DNA of 64,000 nt. Source: Pardosa pseudoannulata (taxonomy: Eukaryota > Arthropoda > Arachnida > Araneae > Lycosidae). Positions 1 to 10,683 of this stretch are shown here, piece by piece; positions within the stretch are counted from its first letter, which is position 1; each line of letters opens with the position of its first letter. The notes below the pieces were generated by a model. It searched no databases. It was given only the letters and a program-made list of their open reading frames with translations, and was not told where the DNA came from. The DNA lies in contig CM063502.1 of the NCBI GenBank assembly GCA_032207245.1, positions 44,162,191-44,226,190 on the forward strand, given 5' to 3'. Both the position numbers and the translations under genes were made by a program.

Positions 1-1456
1 GGCAGTTTTTTGCCTGACCTATGGGTGGTAAAATATGTGATATCCCTCCATTAATCACCAGTTTTTCCCTGCAATGTACCAAAGTTTTATATTTTAAAAA
101 ATACAATCTGATACTATATTTATTAACTGTTTTGAAATGAGGTGTTTAAGATAATTATCTAAATAAAAAATAATTATTAAAATTACGTAGAAAATGTTTT
201 GGAAAAGAGATTTTCAACCTTACCGTTGAAACAGCTTTACAGTCTGCTTTGGACGTCAGAGCATAAAAACCACATTTATCACAAAACCAAAATCTTTTAT
301 TACATATTATTTTTTGCTTACTTTGTCAAAAAAATATTGGCTATAAATATAAAAATTATCTTGAATAGTTTTTTAATTGAAATCCTAACTGATATTAAAA
401 CATAACTATCAAACTATCAAAAACAATGTATGATGATCAAACTATAAAAAATTTCAAAACATTTCAAAAAGGAGGTAGCACTGTCAGTAAAAGCAGGAAT
501 TTTGTAACCAGGGGTTTGCTGGCTCGAGGCTCGATCTAGGTTCATAAGTCGGCACTTAAAATAGATTCCTGGTGATGTCCTTTAATCCCCTGGATGTGAC
601 ATCTGAACTCAATTCGGACAACACAAATGCACATATTTTGGAATGACCAACCTGCAAGAGAAAAAACGGTATTTCAGTTCCGTAAAACCCGAACTCAGTT
701 CGTCCAATGAATTATATTTAATTTGCCATTTCTCGAATACATATCGATACTCTCCCGAGAAAAATTTGAGAGTTTTGCGCCATTTGTCAGATGATGTAAA
801 GGTTTTATGAAATTCAGTTGAATCTGATTGACATGGAATTCATGACAATTGATATACAAAATAATATTGTTGTATTAGTGTATTATATTTATTTCATTTG
901 ATTTACTTTGATATAATGTGAGCAGAAATTACTGTAATCCACTAACATTTCCCACATATGAGCAGTTTTCTTGGAAAGCGGTGTAAATCCATTTTGACAA
1001 AAAATTGTAAAAACGAATACAATTTACTATGAACTTTATATAAAAACGTGTTTTATATAAAATTACTAGTTTTACATAAAAATATAAAACTAGTGTAATA
1101 ACATATAGCCATACTTTTCAAATTATTCAAGTGCAAAACCTTAAATATCTCCGTGTAAAACAAAATACAACACTTTCAAAGAAAACTGCTTTAAAATGCT
1201 TACGTAAAGTAAATCGGCGACAACTGTTTTTTCAGCGAACGTCCAAGCTCAGTTCGCAATTCCTGACCGTTGAGATAATTATTAAAAAATAAATAAATAA
1301 AATAAAATAAAAGTTGATTTGATGTGATTTTGTTGAGCAATTGGAATGAAACCATAGCGACAAAAAATTCGTTCGTTTGGCATGTTTAATCTATTTTTTT
1401 CAATTGAAACAAAAAATATGCACATACAGAAGAAAGAAGGTGAGTATGATTGAAAT
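1..1456. other. AT-rich non-coding DNA
   Basis: No convincing exon, RNA gene or bounded element is visible here. Three short related motifs (GAACTCAATTCGGAC near 606, GAACTCAGTTCGTCC near 691, and AAGCTCAGTTCGC near 1245) may be remains of a transposon, but no terminal repeat pair or target duplication could be fixed. Confidence 0.5.
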
Positions 1457-2258
1457 CAGGGATTCGAATCAGAACTGAACTGGAAAAGAAACAAAAAACA
1501 AATAAAAAAAAAACGTTATTTTAACCGGAACACCGAAAAAAATATCGGTTTATTTCAGTTCGAGCTATCTTCAGTCATTTTATTACTGTAACCAATTTTT
1601 CAATATTTTCTATTTAATGCCAACCATATAATTATCGTCATTACATGCACATTGTGCCGAACGAAGGCTGACTGGTTTGGGCGCTGATATTCGGAAGCGG
1701 TTCATGGGTTCGAATCCCACATTGGAATGGATATTTATAGCCGTTCGGAATTGGCTTTAAGCAGTAGGTTCTGGTCTCATTAACCCATTTTGCAAAAAAG
1801 TAGACCGTAGAGCTCCAAACCAAACCAAACTCCATGTCTATCGCTTCTCGATTTCTTGTTTTGATGTTTCCTAACACATTTATGTTTCACTTTCGCATAA
1901 AACTGCTTGTAGAAGGCAGACTGAATTCAGTCGAATGTTCAGTTGTCAAATGCAATTTTGATAATGGATAACAATGCCAATGCTCGCCGCTCGTATCGTA
2001 CATGCTGGTTAATTTTATCCATTCACGTAGTGCACCAATTTAAAAAAGAATAAAATCTTCTAAACTTTGATAGAATTAATTTTTTGTTTATAATAGTTAT
2101 ATATTTGTAGTACAAATAATAATATACATAAAATAAAATTATTCATTGAGAACTGAACCGAAAACCGTTATTTTTGGCCGTACGAAAACCAGAAGTAAAC
2201 CGATATTCTTTTAGTTGAACCGGAACGGAAGCCGAAACGGTACGGGTTCCAAGACTTG
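1457..2258 (+). mobile_element. Non-autonomous DNA transposon (MITE family A) carrying an internal SINE
   Basis: The element begins CAGGGATTCGAATCAGAACTG. It ends with a loosely inverted counterpart (ACGGGTTCCAAGACTTG), with GAACCGAAAA-type subterminal motifs at both ends. The same left end, internal sequence and internal SINE position recur in the copy at 15338-15975, and a SINE-free inverted copy is at 2442-2905. There is no transposase ORF. The CAGGG start suggests hAT-type mobilisation (inference). The target duplication is not clear in this copy (flanks ATTGAAAT and TCATGATA), so the right boundary is approximate. Confidence 0.55.
1656..1830 (+). mobile_element. tRNA-derived SINE, copy 1
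   Basis: A pol III box-B-like motif (GGTTCGAATCC) near 1707 follows a tRNA-like head. The family's conserved body follows (AGCCGTTCGGAATTGGCTTT, then GTCTCATTAACCC), then a CCAAACCAAACCAAAC tail. It sits inside MITE family A. The left flank, ending ACATGCACATTG, is a diverged duplicate of the sequence after the tail. Confidence 0.8.
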
Positions 2259-2354
2259 TCATGATAAAATCCAGGAGTAAAGCGTAGACTCTTTACATTT
2301 CATACTAAATTTGGCAGTGAAAAAGTGCTGGATTTTTTCGTTCTGGTTCAAGTA

Positions 2355-2359
<5 letters not shown>

Positions 2360-2441
<82 letters not shown>
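2360..2441. repeat. (TA)n(TG)n microsatellite
   Basis: About 33 TA units pass directly into about 7 TG units. The tract lies between the direct and inverted copies of MITE family A. Confidence 0.95.
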
Positions 2442-2905
2442 TGAGTTCCGGTTTTCGTTTAGCCAAAAATAACGGTTTTCGGTTCAGTTCCGCATGAAAA
2501 ATACTATTGTATGTATATTCTTATTTGTGTTAAAATATAATTCTATCATAAACAAAAAATGTAATTCTATGAAAATTTAAAGTTATTTTTTAAAAATTGG
2601 TACATTATGTGAATTGATTGAATTAACCAGCATGTGCGAAACGAGTGGTGAGCATAGAACATTGCTATTCTTTATCAAAATTGCATTCGACGACTGAACA
2701 TTCAACTGAATTCCATCTGCCTTCTACAAGTAGTTTAATACGAAACTGAAACAGAAGAGTGCTAGGGAACATCAAAACAGGAAATCGAGAAGCGATGGAC
2801 ATTTAATGACGATTATTTTGTAAAAAATTTCTTTTTGTACTTCGGTAACTTTTGTCATTATTCTTAGAGATGTAAAAAACCAAACTAAAATAACGTTACG
2901 AAAAT
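2442..2905 (-). mobile_element. MITE family A, inverted copy without the SINE
   Basis: On the minus strand this matches the 3' half of the 1457-2258 element: the GGTTTTCG/AACGGTTTTCGGTTC end, the AGTTGAATGTTCAGTCGTCG region and the ATCGCTTCTCG block. Where the other copies hold the SINE (near 2800-2815), this one passes directly from the ATCGCTTCTCG block to ATAATCGTCATT, so it is an unoccupied site. The distal boundary near 2905 is approximate. Confidence 0.55.
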
Positions 2906-3427
2906 AAATATGTTGTAAATGATTTTATGGTCGTATTCTTTTTTAATTGAGAATCGTTGAAATTAATTATTTTTATAATTTAGAATTCAAATTTGCATTT
3001 TAAAATGCCCTTAAGATCTTTAAGAGAGGCCAAATAGAACAATCATAAGTCTTAATGAGTCTGATGTAACTGTCGTATAACAATAACTTTGTTTTAGCAT
3101 GCAGGCGACTTCTATAAGAAAAATAAGGTTTAAGAGCAGCCTTCATTTTTCTAACTGAGTTTGTTGTTCTCAGTATGAAGCCTCGAATTTAGAGTAACAT
3201 CATTTTTTCCAGGGAATATGATTATGCTGAAGAAACATTTTTCTGGGCGAAAATTGCACATATAGCTGGATTTACCTACAAGTAAGCCAATGTTCATTAA
3301 CACCACCCCCTTTTCTAGGGTAAGGCACGGACCACAGTGAGGAGGGGCGTACGCAAGTGCACCAATCAGGCATTTGGACATATTATCGCCAATTTTTTTT
3401 GTCTTGGCAACCCTGACTCAATTTCAG
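2906..3427. other. AT-rich non-coding DNA with a possible transposon-end fragment
   Basis: Mostly unremarkable. A short stretch at about 3343-3356 (GGGGCGTACGCAAG) matches the end of the MITE at 25115, but no partner end or target duplication is visible. Confidence 0.4.
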
Positions 3428-3561
3428 AGTTATGTCGCAGGAAGCTCAAGATTCTCTTATCATTATTCTGCGATTTTTCTCCAGATAACCTGCTTAATTT
3501 AGTGCTTAGTACAAATTTAGATATGGATCCTCTTAGTAGGAGAAACTCTAAGGATTTTTAA
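3428..3561 (+). CDS. Weak candidate exon (unknown protein)
   Basis: A usable acceptor (AATTTCAG) ends at 3427. It is followed by an open frame of about 44 codons containing CRRKLKILLSL, then SPDNLLNLVLSTNLD, and a stop at 3559-3561. A good donor (GAG|GTAAGA) lies at 3586, but no frame stays open from the acceptor to that donor. If real, this is therefore a terminal exon or the site is decayed. The composition looks more protein-like than the surrounding DNA, but I recognise no family. Treat it as a low-confidence candidate. Confidence 0.15.
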
Positions 3562-3876
3562 GAACAACGAAATGTTCGTCCTGAGGTAAGAAATTTTTAA
3601 TTAATTATTTTTAGCCAGCTTTTAAAAATCAGTTTCATAATTATTAAGACTATGCGTCTACTACCAGAAAAATGGTATATTTGTCAAAAAAAAAAACTGA
3701 TTACAATTTTTTTAAATTCTTCTCTGAATTAATTTTTCTGCAAAGGATAAAAACAACTTAGGCACTATATACTATTTAATAATTAATGCGAACACGTTCT
3801 CTAATAAAAGTAAAAGTGAAATTTAGGACCTTCTAAAGAGAATCGGTGTGTGTCTGTTTAGACTTATAATTATTTG

Positions 3877-4400
3877 ACCAGGGGTAATTCTGATTTGAAA
3901 TTCTCCGATATTTCCTGTAATTTATGTGGGTTTGTATAAGAACAGATTTTTATTTCTCAGAAAGAAATTCATCCTATTCACTTAATATATCTATTGTCTT
4001 AGAATCTAGATTTATGAATGAAATGAAACAAGAAAATACACATATATTTTTCCCATATGATTAATTTCTTTTAATTTCTGAAAATTTTGAATAATATGCA
4101 TGTTAGATAAAGTAAGTAGGGAAACGATTATCCTTTTAAAATGAATATGTTGAAATTTAAAGTTATGCAACAAGATTAAGAAATTTAATTTTTGTTTCCT
4201 AGAAAATCAACAGTGTTAGTAATATTTTAAACAGAGCACTTTTGTTTTTACAACTATAATAAGGTGATATATATTAATTAGAACATATTGATATATCGAT
4301 ATTTGGTATAGCAATATTAAAATTCAGGTATCATCCAGCTTTAGTATCGACATCTGGAAATTAACCTTAATATAATTTTTTTAAACTAGTAGTGCTTATT
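3877..4400 (+). repeat. Uncharacterised dispersed repeat R, copy 1
   Basis: Shares a colinear series of blocks with 18445-19080 and 20302-20945. These include AATGAAATGAAA..AGAAAAT, then AAGTAGGGAAACGATTATCC, then AACATATTGATATAT, then ATCATCCAGCT and TCTGGAAATTAA. It is non-coding. All three copies lie in the same orientation. No terminal inverted repeats were recognised. Confidence 0.65.
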
Positions 4401-6130
4401 ATTTCATGATTTATATAATGTCAGTGTGACATTACACAATGTATAATGACTGTTATATACATACTAGTATATGACGGGATCATTAAAATTTTTAATTTTC
4501 CAGAAATGTAAAGTACCCTATGAAGCAGGTAAACAAATGGTTTGTTTTTTGGCTGAAAAGTATCTGGTACATGCTCAATAATTTGTTTATTTTTACTGAC
4601 TGCATGTTAGTTGCCAACCTTAATTTATCTTGTCATATTACGTAATAGGATGGACAGCAGAGGTTTTAATATTGACAGTGATTATTTGGCAGTGTATATG
4701 AATGATGTCCAAAATTTAGCAGATTGATTGCAAACCATGTGGTTATGTATAAAAAACAAACACAAACGAACAAACTTCTTAATTTTCAAAAATATATAAA
4801 TTAAATGCTAGTTATTTATTAGTCAGTGAAACTGACTCCTAGACTTTTATGAAAAGAATTTGTTGTTAATACTGGTGATAAAATTTTCATTTCAACAAAA
4901 AATAATCGATGATTAAATTTAAAATTATCACAAGTACCTGATTTATTAGTTAAGCCAATTATAAAAGACAATTATTTATGTAATATTTAAGTTCTGTGAT
5001 AAAACGTATGAAAATAATGCAGACGAAATTTAATAATTTAAAATAAGGAATCAACTGCTAACTCTAACTCATGAAGAATCCAATAAGGATGCCTCTATCC
5101 ATTCCAGACCCAACCGTTTCATAAATTTGAGGACAGATGGACAGATAACTTAGGCTATTATTATATAAGGGATATGTAATGAACAATTTATCCCATTTCA
5201 AAGGGAAGAGAAAGAGAGTCCATTTTGAATTTCATGCAGCCATGGCAAAAGCATTGTTGAGCAAATAAAATTTATAGGATCAAAATGTGCGGAGTTTATT
5301 GAGGCAACTTCCCTCACAGACTTCAGTCTAAAAAACATATACATCTCGATTTTATAGTTGTAGAGGCCAACAATCAGCAGTTTTAATTGCCAGATGACGA
5401 AGTTTACTCATCACAAGTTAAAGCATTGATGCAACCAAAAGCACTAATACAACAGGATGTTTGATGGTTTGAAGCTGCCAAATGTACATGAAAAACAAAG
5501 ATACTCCCCAAAGTTGGCAGAAAAGGATAGAATTAGCCAAAAATAATTTTAAGATATACATACTGTGATGTTTAATTTAATTAATTATCATTACATATAT
5601 ATATTAAATAAAGTTTGATAGAGTTTAAAAGCAAATATTAAAATTTAAGGTAATGTAGTTATTATATTTACTTAAAGTAACTTATGTTATTTTGCCTTAC
5701 TCTTCACTTGAACCACTGCCTGAATCAAAATAAGTTAGATGTAAATGAAATTATATGTTTCAGTTATTTGTTTGGTATATTTAATAGAAACAGTCATTAC
5801 CAACACCATACCTCAGAGGGTAGCCTACGGGAAATTTTCATTGGTTAACAAAATATGTTTGTATAGATTGTTATACTGTATGACAATTATTATAATCAGA
5901 TGTATGAATTCAGTGTATGAATATATTCGTAGGAAAATAGAATCATTGCTTTGTAACAAGGTTTTAAATTTATATCTTGAATAAGTCAAAGTCAGACCCA
6001 ACCAAAATTATTTTTTGAGTACAGCCTTGATAATTACAATTCCAAAACCTTATTTACAATTATTTACATTTCTTTGAATTCTTACTTGTGGCCAATATGT
6101 GTTTCAATAATTGAATTGATATAAATTCAG
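4401..6130. other. AT-rich non-coding DNA
   Basis: No supported gene. The stretch 5050-5540 is less AT-rich and may be an old degenerate transposon or pseudogene, but every frame is broken and no family is recognisable. Confidence 0.4.
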
Positions 6131-6213
6131 ATGTATCTGATCTTTCTTTGAAGGATGACAGCCTCAGGAAGCTGCAGTGCATCCGTGATGTTCATGAGGA
6201 GTCCAAGGAGCCT
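6131..6213 (+). CDS. Candidate internal exon, unknown protein
   Basis: An 83-nt segment bounded by a plausible acceptor (ATAAATTCAG ending at 6130) and a good donor (CCT|GTGAGTATT at 6214). Only one frame is open. With two leading bases it encodes 27 residues, VSDLSLKDDSLRKLQCIRDV then HEESKEP, a charged, natural-looking sequence with clearly higher GC than its flanks. It ends in phase 0, which matches the phase in which the CXXC exon at 17309 begins. The two could therefore splice directly, but this is inference. No family is recognised from the peptide alone. Confirming it needs transcript evidence. Confidence 0.4.
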
Positions 6214-6399
6214 GTGAGTATTAATTTCGAACAATTTTTTTTGCATGATTTGAATGACTTAAAAACCAAGCACCCTATTGCTTTAAACTTTTAAATTTCT
6301 ATTGTGCATTTGTTGTGTGATGACCTTAAGCAAAGTGTTCCTGACTTTGGTTATGGCCTGGAAACTTTGCTCCTTTTCCAACAACATAACCTAGATAGA

Positions 6400-6640
6400 A
6401 AACACCTTTATGTCTAGGGACCTTTGCTTACTCAGCACTAGGCAACATTCTCATAACTAGAGAATTGCAGGTTTGGAGCCCAAGTCAGCCTAAGATCAAC
6501 TGTGTTTGTTAGAGGTGACTGGGGAATGTAAAATATGTGCGTGGTCACAATGCCCCCCAAGTTGACCAAAAAAACACTTGATATATCTTTTACATTACAC
6601 TGAAGGGACAATGATGGCTTTCCTCTCCTGTCCGGTCCTT
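6400..6640 (+). repeat. Possible second tRNA-like SINE or old repeat
   Basis: A box-B-like stretch (GGTTTGGAGCCC near 6471) follows a tRNA-like segment with a box-A-like CACTAGGC. A less AT-rich body follows. It differs from the abundant CCAAA-tailed SINE. It is seen once here, so family status is inference. Confidence 0.25.
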
Positions 6641-7004
6641 TTTTAGTGCTATTTCATTTGATTTTGTGAATGAAAAGTAAATATCCTACTGATATTGCTT
6701 GTAATCATGTGTAATAACTCTTTAAGCATCATGCTGTAAAGAATACTTTCTTGTTAACAAATAAATTCGTACTGAAGCTCTAATAAGGAACCGTACTAGT
6801 AATTCTTTAGCTTTGGTTTTTAATGCTAATACTTTATATCTCATATAATCATATAAATGATTATACTAATTACATAGAAATATATGTATATTGCATATAC
6901 AAAACCAACAAACCATATCAGAATTTATTGAATATTTGGCCGTTCCGAATGCTATTAACCAATCATTCACAAACTTAAGTTTATTTTTTAAATCGTTACT
7001 TTAA

Positions 7005-7155
7005 CTGCTACAAAAACACTATATCCTGTTCCAAATCAAGATTTTGACTGCTACAAAAATGCTTTCTCCTGCTCCAAATTTTAAGTTTTGCTCCTACGAA
7101 AATGCTTTTTCCTGCTACAAATTTAAAGTTTTGCTGCTCCGAAAACTGCTACGAA
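7005..7155. repeat. Degenerate short tandem repeat, unit about 50 bp
   Basis: About three imperfect units share CTGCTACAAAAATGCTTTYTC and CTGCTCCAAA followed by an AAGTTTTG-like end. Confidence 0.6.
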
Positions 7156-7189
7156 ATGCTTGAAGGGGCGCAACATCTCTGTATGAGGT

Positions 7190-7450
7190 ATTAAAATCTT
7201 TATGGTTGAGTTGACATTCATGCCAATTTGAATGGATTTGATTTGGTTCACTCTGTGAGATTGTATAGTGTCATGGGAAAACTATGGGGTTTTGAGTTCA
7301 TTTTAGATTGTCCAGATTTGGGTCACATTGTAAGAATGTATGGTTGCATAAGATAACTGTGGGGAGAGTTAATGTTAGATTGCACTTATTTGGGTCCACA
7401 TTGTAAGATTGCTTGGTTGTTGAATGTGGAAAAATGTGGTTTCAATAGGG
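7190..7450. repeat. Diverged tandem repeat, unit about 90-100 bp
   Basis: Two to three diverged units share TTAGATTG, ATTTGGGTC, ACATTGTAAGA and a following TGGTTG block. No coding potential is seen. Confidence 0.4.
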
Positions 7451-7979
7451 GAGATTGTGCCCTGGGGATATTTGAATTCTGTGTTTTTTCAATTATCTCT
7501 TGTCTAGAAATAATATCTTCCAGGTTGAAAATTTTCACCATGGTAGTTTGAATTAAAAGGAGGAGAAAATAGGTAACTTAAAAAGGCTTCTCACCAAACT
7601 TTCATTATCGCTTGTGTTTTGTGTTTTCAGCTACAGAGCGAGTATTCTGCTACAGTCAGTCATCATGGGGGGGGAGGAGTTAAAGGGAAATGATTTGCTG
7701 AACTATAGGCTTTGAATGTTGAATGAGTATTGATTAATAAGTGTGGTGATGCAGGGAGGCATACTCGTGATTCTTGTGGGTGTTTCTGAGTGTGTGTAGT
7801 AATATTTTACTTCTGTGTCTGGTGATAGTTCAATCTAGCTATAATTGTATGAGGAAAGAGATTTATTGGATATTTAACAGATAAAAGAAGTTGCATTAAT
7901 TATGTTATTTAAATCATAATAATATTAGTTGTATTTTAGCTATTTAAAAATTACTCACATTAAATAATTATTTGTTAAA

Positions 7980-7987
7980 TCTTAAAC
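7980..7987 (+). repeat. 8-bp target site duplication (left) of the hAT element
   Basis: TCTTAAAC immediately precedes the CAGGGGTCGGCAA terminus. An exact copy follows the right terminus at 14825-14832. Confidence 0.9.
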
Positions 7988-8112
7988 CAGGGGTCGGCAA
8001 TATGTTTGTCCTTAAGGGCGCAATACTAAATTTGAAAATCACCGAGGGCGCATATTTTACAGATAATCAACAGGTATAAATAGGCATAAAAAAAACAGAT
8101 TTTTTTATAACT

Positions 8113-9401
8113 TTATTTTTTTGGTGTCATACATAATGATACATATAATTCAGTGTGAAACTTGGGTGTCCATATTTTCAGGTAATTTCTTATAATTGGG
8201 AATATATTCCCAGTCCTTAAACAATTATCTAAATGTGAGTCATTAAGTTTTGTTCGGCATTTTGATTTCAAATATTTCATATTTGAGAACAAAGACTCGC
8301 AATTGTATGTTGTTGCACAATATGAATAAATTTTTAGCGCACATTTCCTTAAAATAGGATACTTATTTTCATTGACTAAGTTCCAAAAAATTTTATCATT
8401 ACTATGCGCTTTTAAAATAATATCACTTTGCAAGTTTATTATTTCTAATTCTAGGTCTTCGATATTATGAAGCTCGAAATACACTGAAACTATTTCAAGG
8501 ACATCATCTTCAGAAACATTGAATGGATTTATGAAAAATATTAGAACGGTTTCTAATGCTGCAAAATCTTCAAATCTAGAAGAAAACTCTTCTATTAGCT
8601 TATCTATAATTTCTAAATATGATGTAGCAGTAAAATTTTCATTATTCAAATTTAAACTCTCAACAGTATATTTTATATTTGGGAAATGTGATAATGATTT
8701 TTTCAATAGATGGGATTTTAACAACACTAACTTGCATTTGAATGCATTTACTGCACTAATAATGTCAGCGATATGCTGATTTTTCCCTTGTAGTTTTAAT
8801 TTTAATTCATTCAACTTTGCCGTTATAGCTGTCAGAAATCCGAGGACGATTAGCCAATCCTTATTTTCTAATTGCTCGTAAAATTCGCCTCTTGATGCAA
8901 TAAATTCCTTTATTCGTGGCAAAAGCAGGATAAACCTCTCAAGCATTTTACCTCTGCTCAGCCACCTCACTTCAGTATTAAAAGAAGATCTGTGAACTGA
9001 ACGTCCTCATCTTCTAAAAGTAATTTAAACAATCTGTGTTGCATAGCTCCCGATCTTATGGAATTAATAATTTTTGTTACATAGTGTAAATACGTGTTGA
9101 AAACCGATTGTTTTTGCGCATAACATTTCCTGATGTGTGAGTCAATGATAAGAAATAAATTTAGGGAATAAGGAATCCTGTCTACATAAGGCAATAAATA
9201 TTTTTTTCTTACCAGTCATCGCTGGTGCCCCGTCTGTTGTAATTGACGATAACTTTTGTACAGGTAATTTTACATCTATAATATACTTTTTAAAAGTAGA
9301 AAAGATATCTTCTCCTCTGGAAGAATTCTTCTTTTGTTGTAGAATCAGAAAATACCATCTGCACTCAAATTGCTAATTGTGATATATTTGTCACGTCTGT
9401 C
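8113..9401 (-). pseudogene. hAT transposase, C-terminal two-thirds (broken)
   Basis: A 285-codon open stretch (8113-8970) begins at the family's RWLSRGK motif and continues through LKLQGKNQHI. It ends with the hAT C-terminal dimerisation region (CESLFSNMKYLKSK at about residues 224-237). The upstream part is in another frame (8967-9194, with IRSGAMQHRLFKLLLEDED) and then a third (about 9211-9330, with SSITTDGAPAMTG, the segment around a conserved acidic residue of hAT transposases). These are at least two frameshifts. Closest known relatives by motif are GTF2IRD2/ZBED5/EPM2AIP1-like domesticated or mobile hAT proteins. The reading is cut at 9401 by the gypsy LTR and resumes at 13937. It cannot make a working protein as it stands. 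Confidence 0.88.
9397..9401 (+). repeat. 5-bp target duplication (left) of the gypsy element
   Basis: CTGTC precedes the left LTR and is repeated exactly at 13937-13941. Confidence 0.9.
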
Positions 9402-9614
9402 TGTAGTATTTTAGGGGCCTTAATATAAGATGCAGATGTTCACGAAAACATATTTATTCACAAATTACAAATCACGTTATATGTACATTTTAAGCTTAAA
9501 GTTATTGTTCTGATGTTCTTAACCCAAAAACAGAATTCCCTCTGTCTATCTGGTGTTGCCAGATTCCAATTAATACAGAGTTCTTTTATTCTGGCTGTTG
9601 CCAGATACATTACA
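9402..9614 (-). repeat. 3' LTR of the gypsy element
   Basis: 213 bp, beginning TGTAGTATTTTAGG and ending CAGATACATTACA on the + strand. It differs from the 13724-13936 LTR at 2 positions only (A/G in TGTAGTRTTTT and A/G in CACGAARGCATA), about 99% identity. Confidence 0.96.
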
Positions 9615-9628
9615 TCTTTTCCCCCCTT
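9615..9628 (-). other. Polypurine tract of the gypsy element
   Basis: On the minus strand AAGGGGGGAAAAGA directly abuts the 3' LTR. This is the expected primer for plus-strand DNA synthesis. Confidence 0.85.
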
Positions 9629-9697
9629 AAAATTAAATTTGTTAAACAGATAATACACATTCAAATATTTAAAACACAACAAATTAACATTAAATAG

Positions 9698-10375
9698 TCA
9701 ATAGTTAAATTCCTCATGGAAACGTTTAGGTTCATGTCTAATTCGACTGGAACGTCGAAGAAAAGTTCCTTGTTCCGGAGTAGTGACTTCTGGTAAATGG
9801 ATATCAGTACCGTCTGACTCTGGTAATTGGAGATCTGAAACAGTCTCTGGCGTAACTTTTTCATCGGATTTATCTACAGGTGTTGGTGACTGTTGACACT
9901 GTTCAGTGTGTTCTTGTTCTCGTTTCCGTAAATGATCGGCATGTACATGCATACCTTGCTGTGTTCTATAAGATAAAGGACCTGTTTTGTCCTCTATTGT
10001 TCCTGGTTTCCACGTTTGGTCAATTCCTCGTTTAATCCACACATTGTCTCCAATTTCAAAGTCTCTGTGTCTAGAAAATCTATCATGATAAAATTTTGAT
10101 TTTAAGCTTTCCACGTCGTTTATATGGTCAGGTTTCAACCGATCAAATACAGTTGAAAGTTCTCTGTTGAGAAATAACTTCGTCGGTGTGCAACCCGTTG
10201 CTCGATGTATGGTTGTTCGATAAGTAAATAAAAAAACTTGTAGTTGATGCTCTTGATTGGAAAACTGATTAGATGTTTTCTTGAAGCGGGTTTTAAATGT
10301 GCGTATGACACGCTCTGCTAGTCCGTTATTTCTGGAATGATAAGGAGTCGATCGAATATGTTTTACACCATTCAT
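9698..10375 (-). CDS. Gypsy integrase C-terminal part (third frame)
   Basis: A 225-codon open stretch opens with STPYHSRNNGLAERVIRTFK, which carries the third acidic residue (E) of the integrase DDE triad. A chromodomain-free C-terminal region follows, with a DNVWIKRG..WKPGTI barrel-like segment and a basic tail RRSSRIRHEPKRF. It is offset by one frame from the segment upstream (10372-10626), with the junction near 10375-10390 beside a run of T residues. The stop at 9698 is followed closely by the polypurine tract, so this is the end of pol. Confidence 0.85.
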   Translation of the reverse strand: MNGVKHIRSTPYHSRNNGLAERVIRTFKTRFKKTSNQFSNQEHQLQVFLFTYRTTIHRATGCTPTKLFLNRELSTVFDRLKPDHINDVESLKSKFYHDRFSRHRDFEIGDNVWIKRGIDQTWKPGTIEDKTGPLSYRTQQGMHVHADHLRKREQEHTEQCQQSPTPVDKSDEKVTPETVSDLQLPESDGTDIHLPEVTTPEQGTFLRRSSRIRHEPKRFHEEFNY

Positions 10376-10683
10376 CTCCCAAAATTCTCAAATTCGGTGG
10401 AAGTAAATTGTGGACCATTGTCAGACACAATTATCCGACATACTCCATAAGAGCTAAATAATTTTCTGAAACACTTTATGATATCTAATGACGTAACATT
10501 TTTAAGTTTAAAGACTTCCAGCCAACGTGAATGAGAATCGATGATGAAGAGCCAATTTTCACCATTAAGTTGAGCTAAATCAATGTGAACTCTGTCCCAA
10601 GGTTTACCAGTGTTGTTCCATAACAATAATGGAGACTCAGCAATTTTTAGATGATGTTCATTGCAATCATTACAACATCTGAC
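10372..10683 (-). CDS. Gypsy integrase core, first two catalytic residues (second frame)
   Basis: The second frame is open from about 10683 to a stop at 10372. It begins with the paired cysteines of the HHCC zinc-binding domain. It continues through RVHIDLAQLNGENWLFIIDS (first catalytic D) and VSDNGPQFTSTEF (second catalytic D). The two histidines of the zinc motif are in the upstream frame, so the break falls within the zinc-binding domain. The third catalytic residue is in the following frame. Confidence 0.85.
   Translation of the reverse strand, partial: VRCCNDCNEHHLKIAESPLLLWNNTGKPWDRVHIDLAQLNGENWLFIIDSHSRWLEVFKLKNVTSLDIIKCFRKLFSSYGVCRIIVSDNGPQFTSTEFENFGR

Noticed and set aside
604..1260. 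MITE bounded by GAACTCAGTTCG-like motifs
   Set aside because: The motifs are in mixed orientation and no flanking duplication could be identified.
1690..1725. tRNA gene from box A/box B match (also at each other SINE copy)
   Set aside because: The same box-bearing sequence recurs with a shared 3' body, CCAAA tail and target duplications, and the arms do not fold as an intact tRNA. These are SINEs.
3343..3356. Second copy of the 25115-type MITE
   Set aside because: Only about 14 bp match and no opposite end or target duplication was found.
9661..9864. Second minus-strand ORF near the gypsy 3' end as an envelope gene
   Set aside because: Short, overlaps the integrase tail in another frame, and has no signal peptide or membrane segment; a shadow frame.
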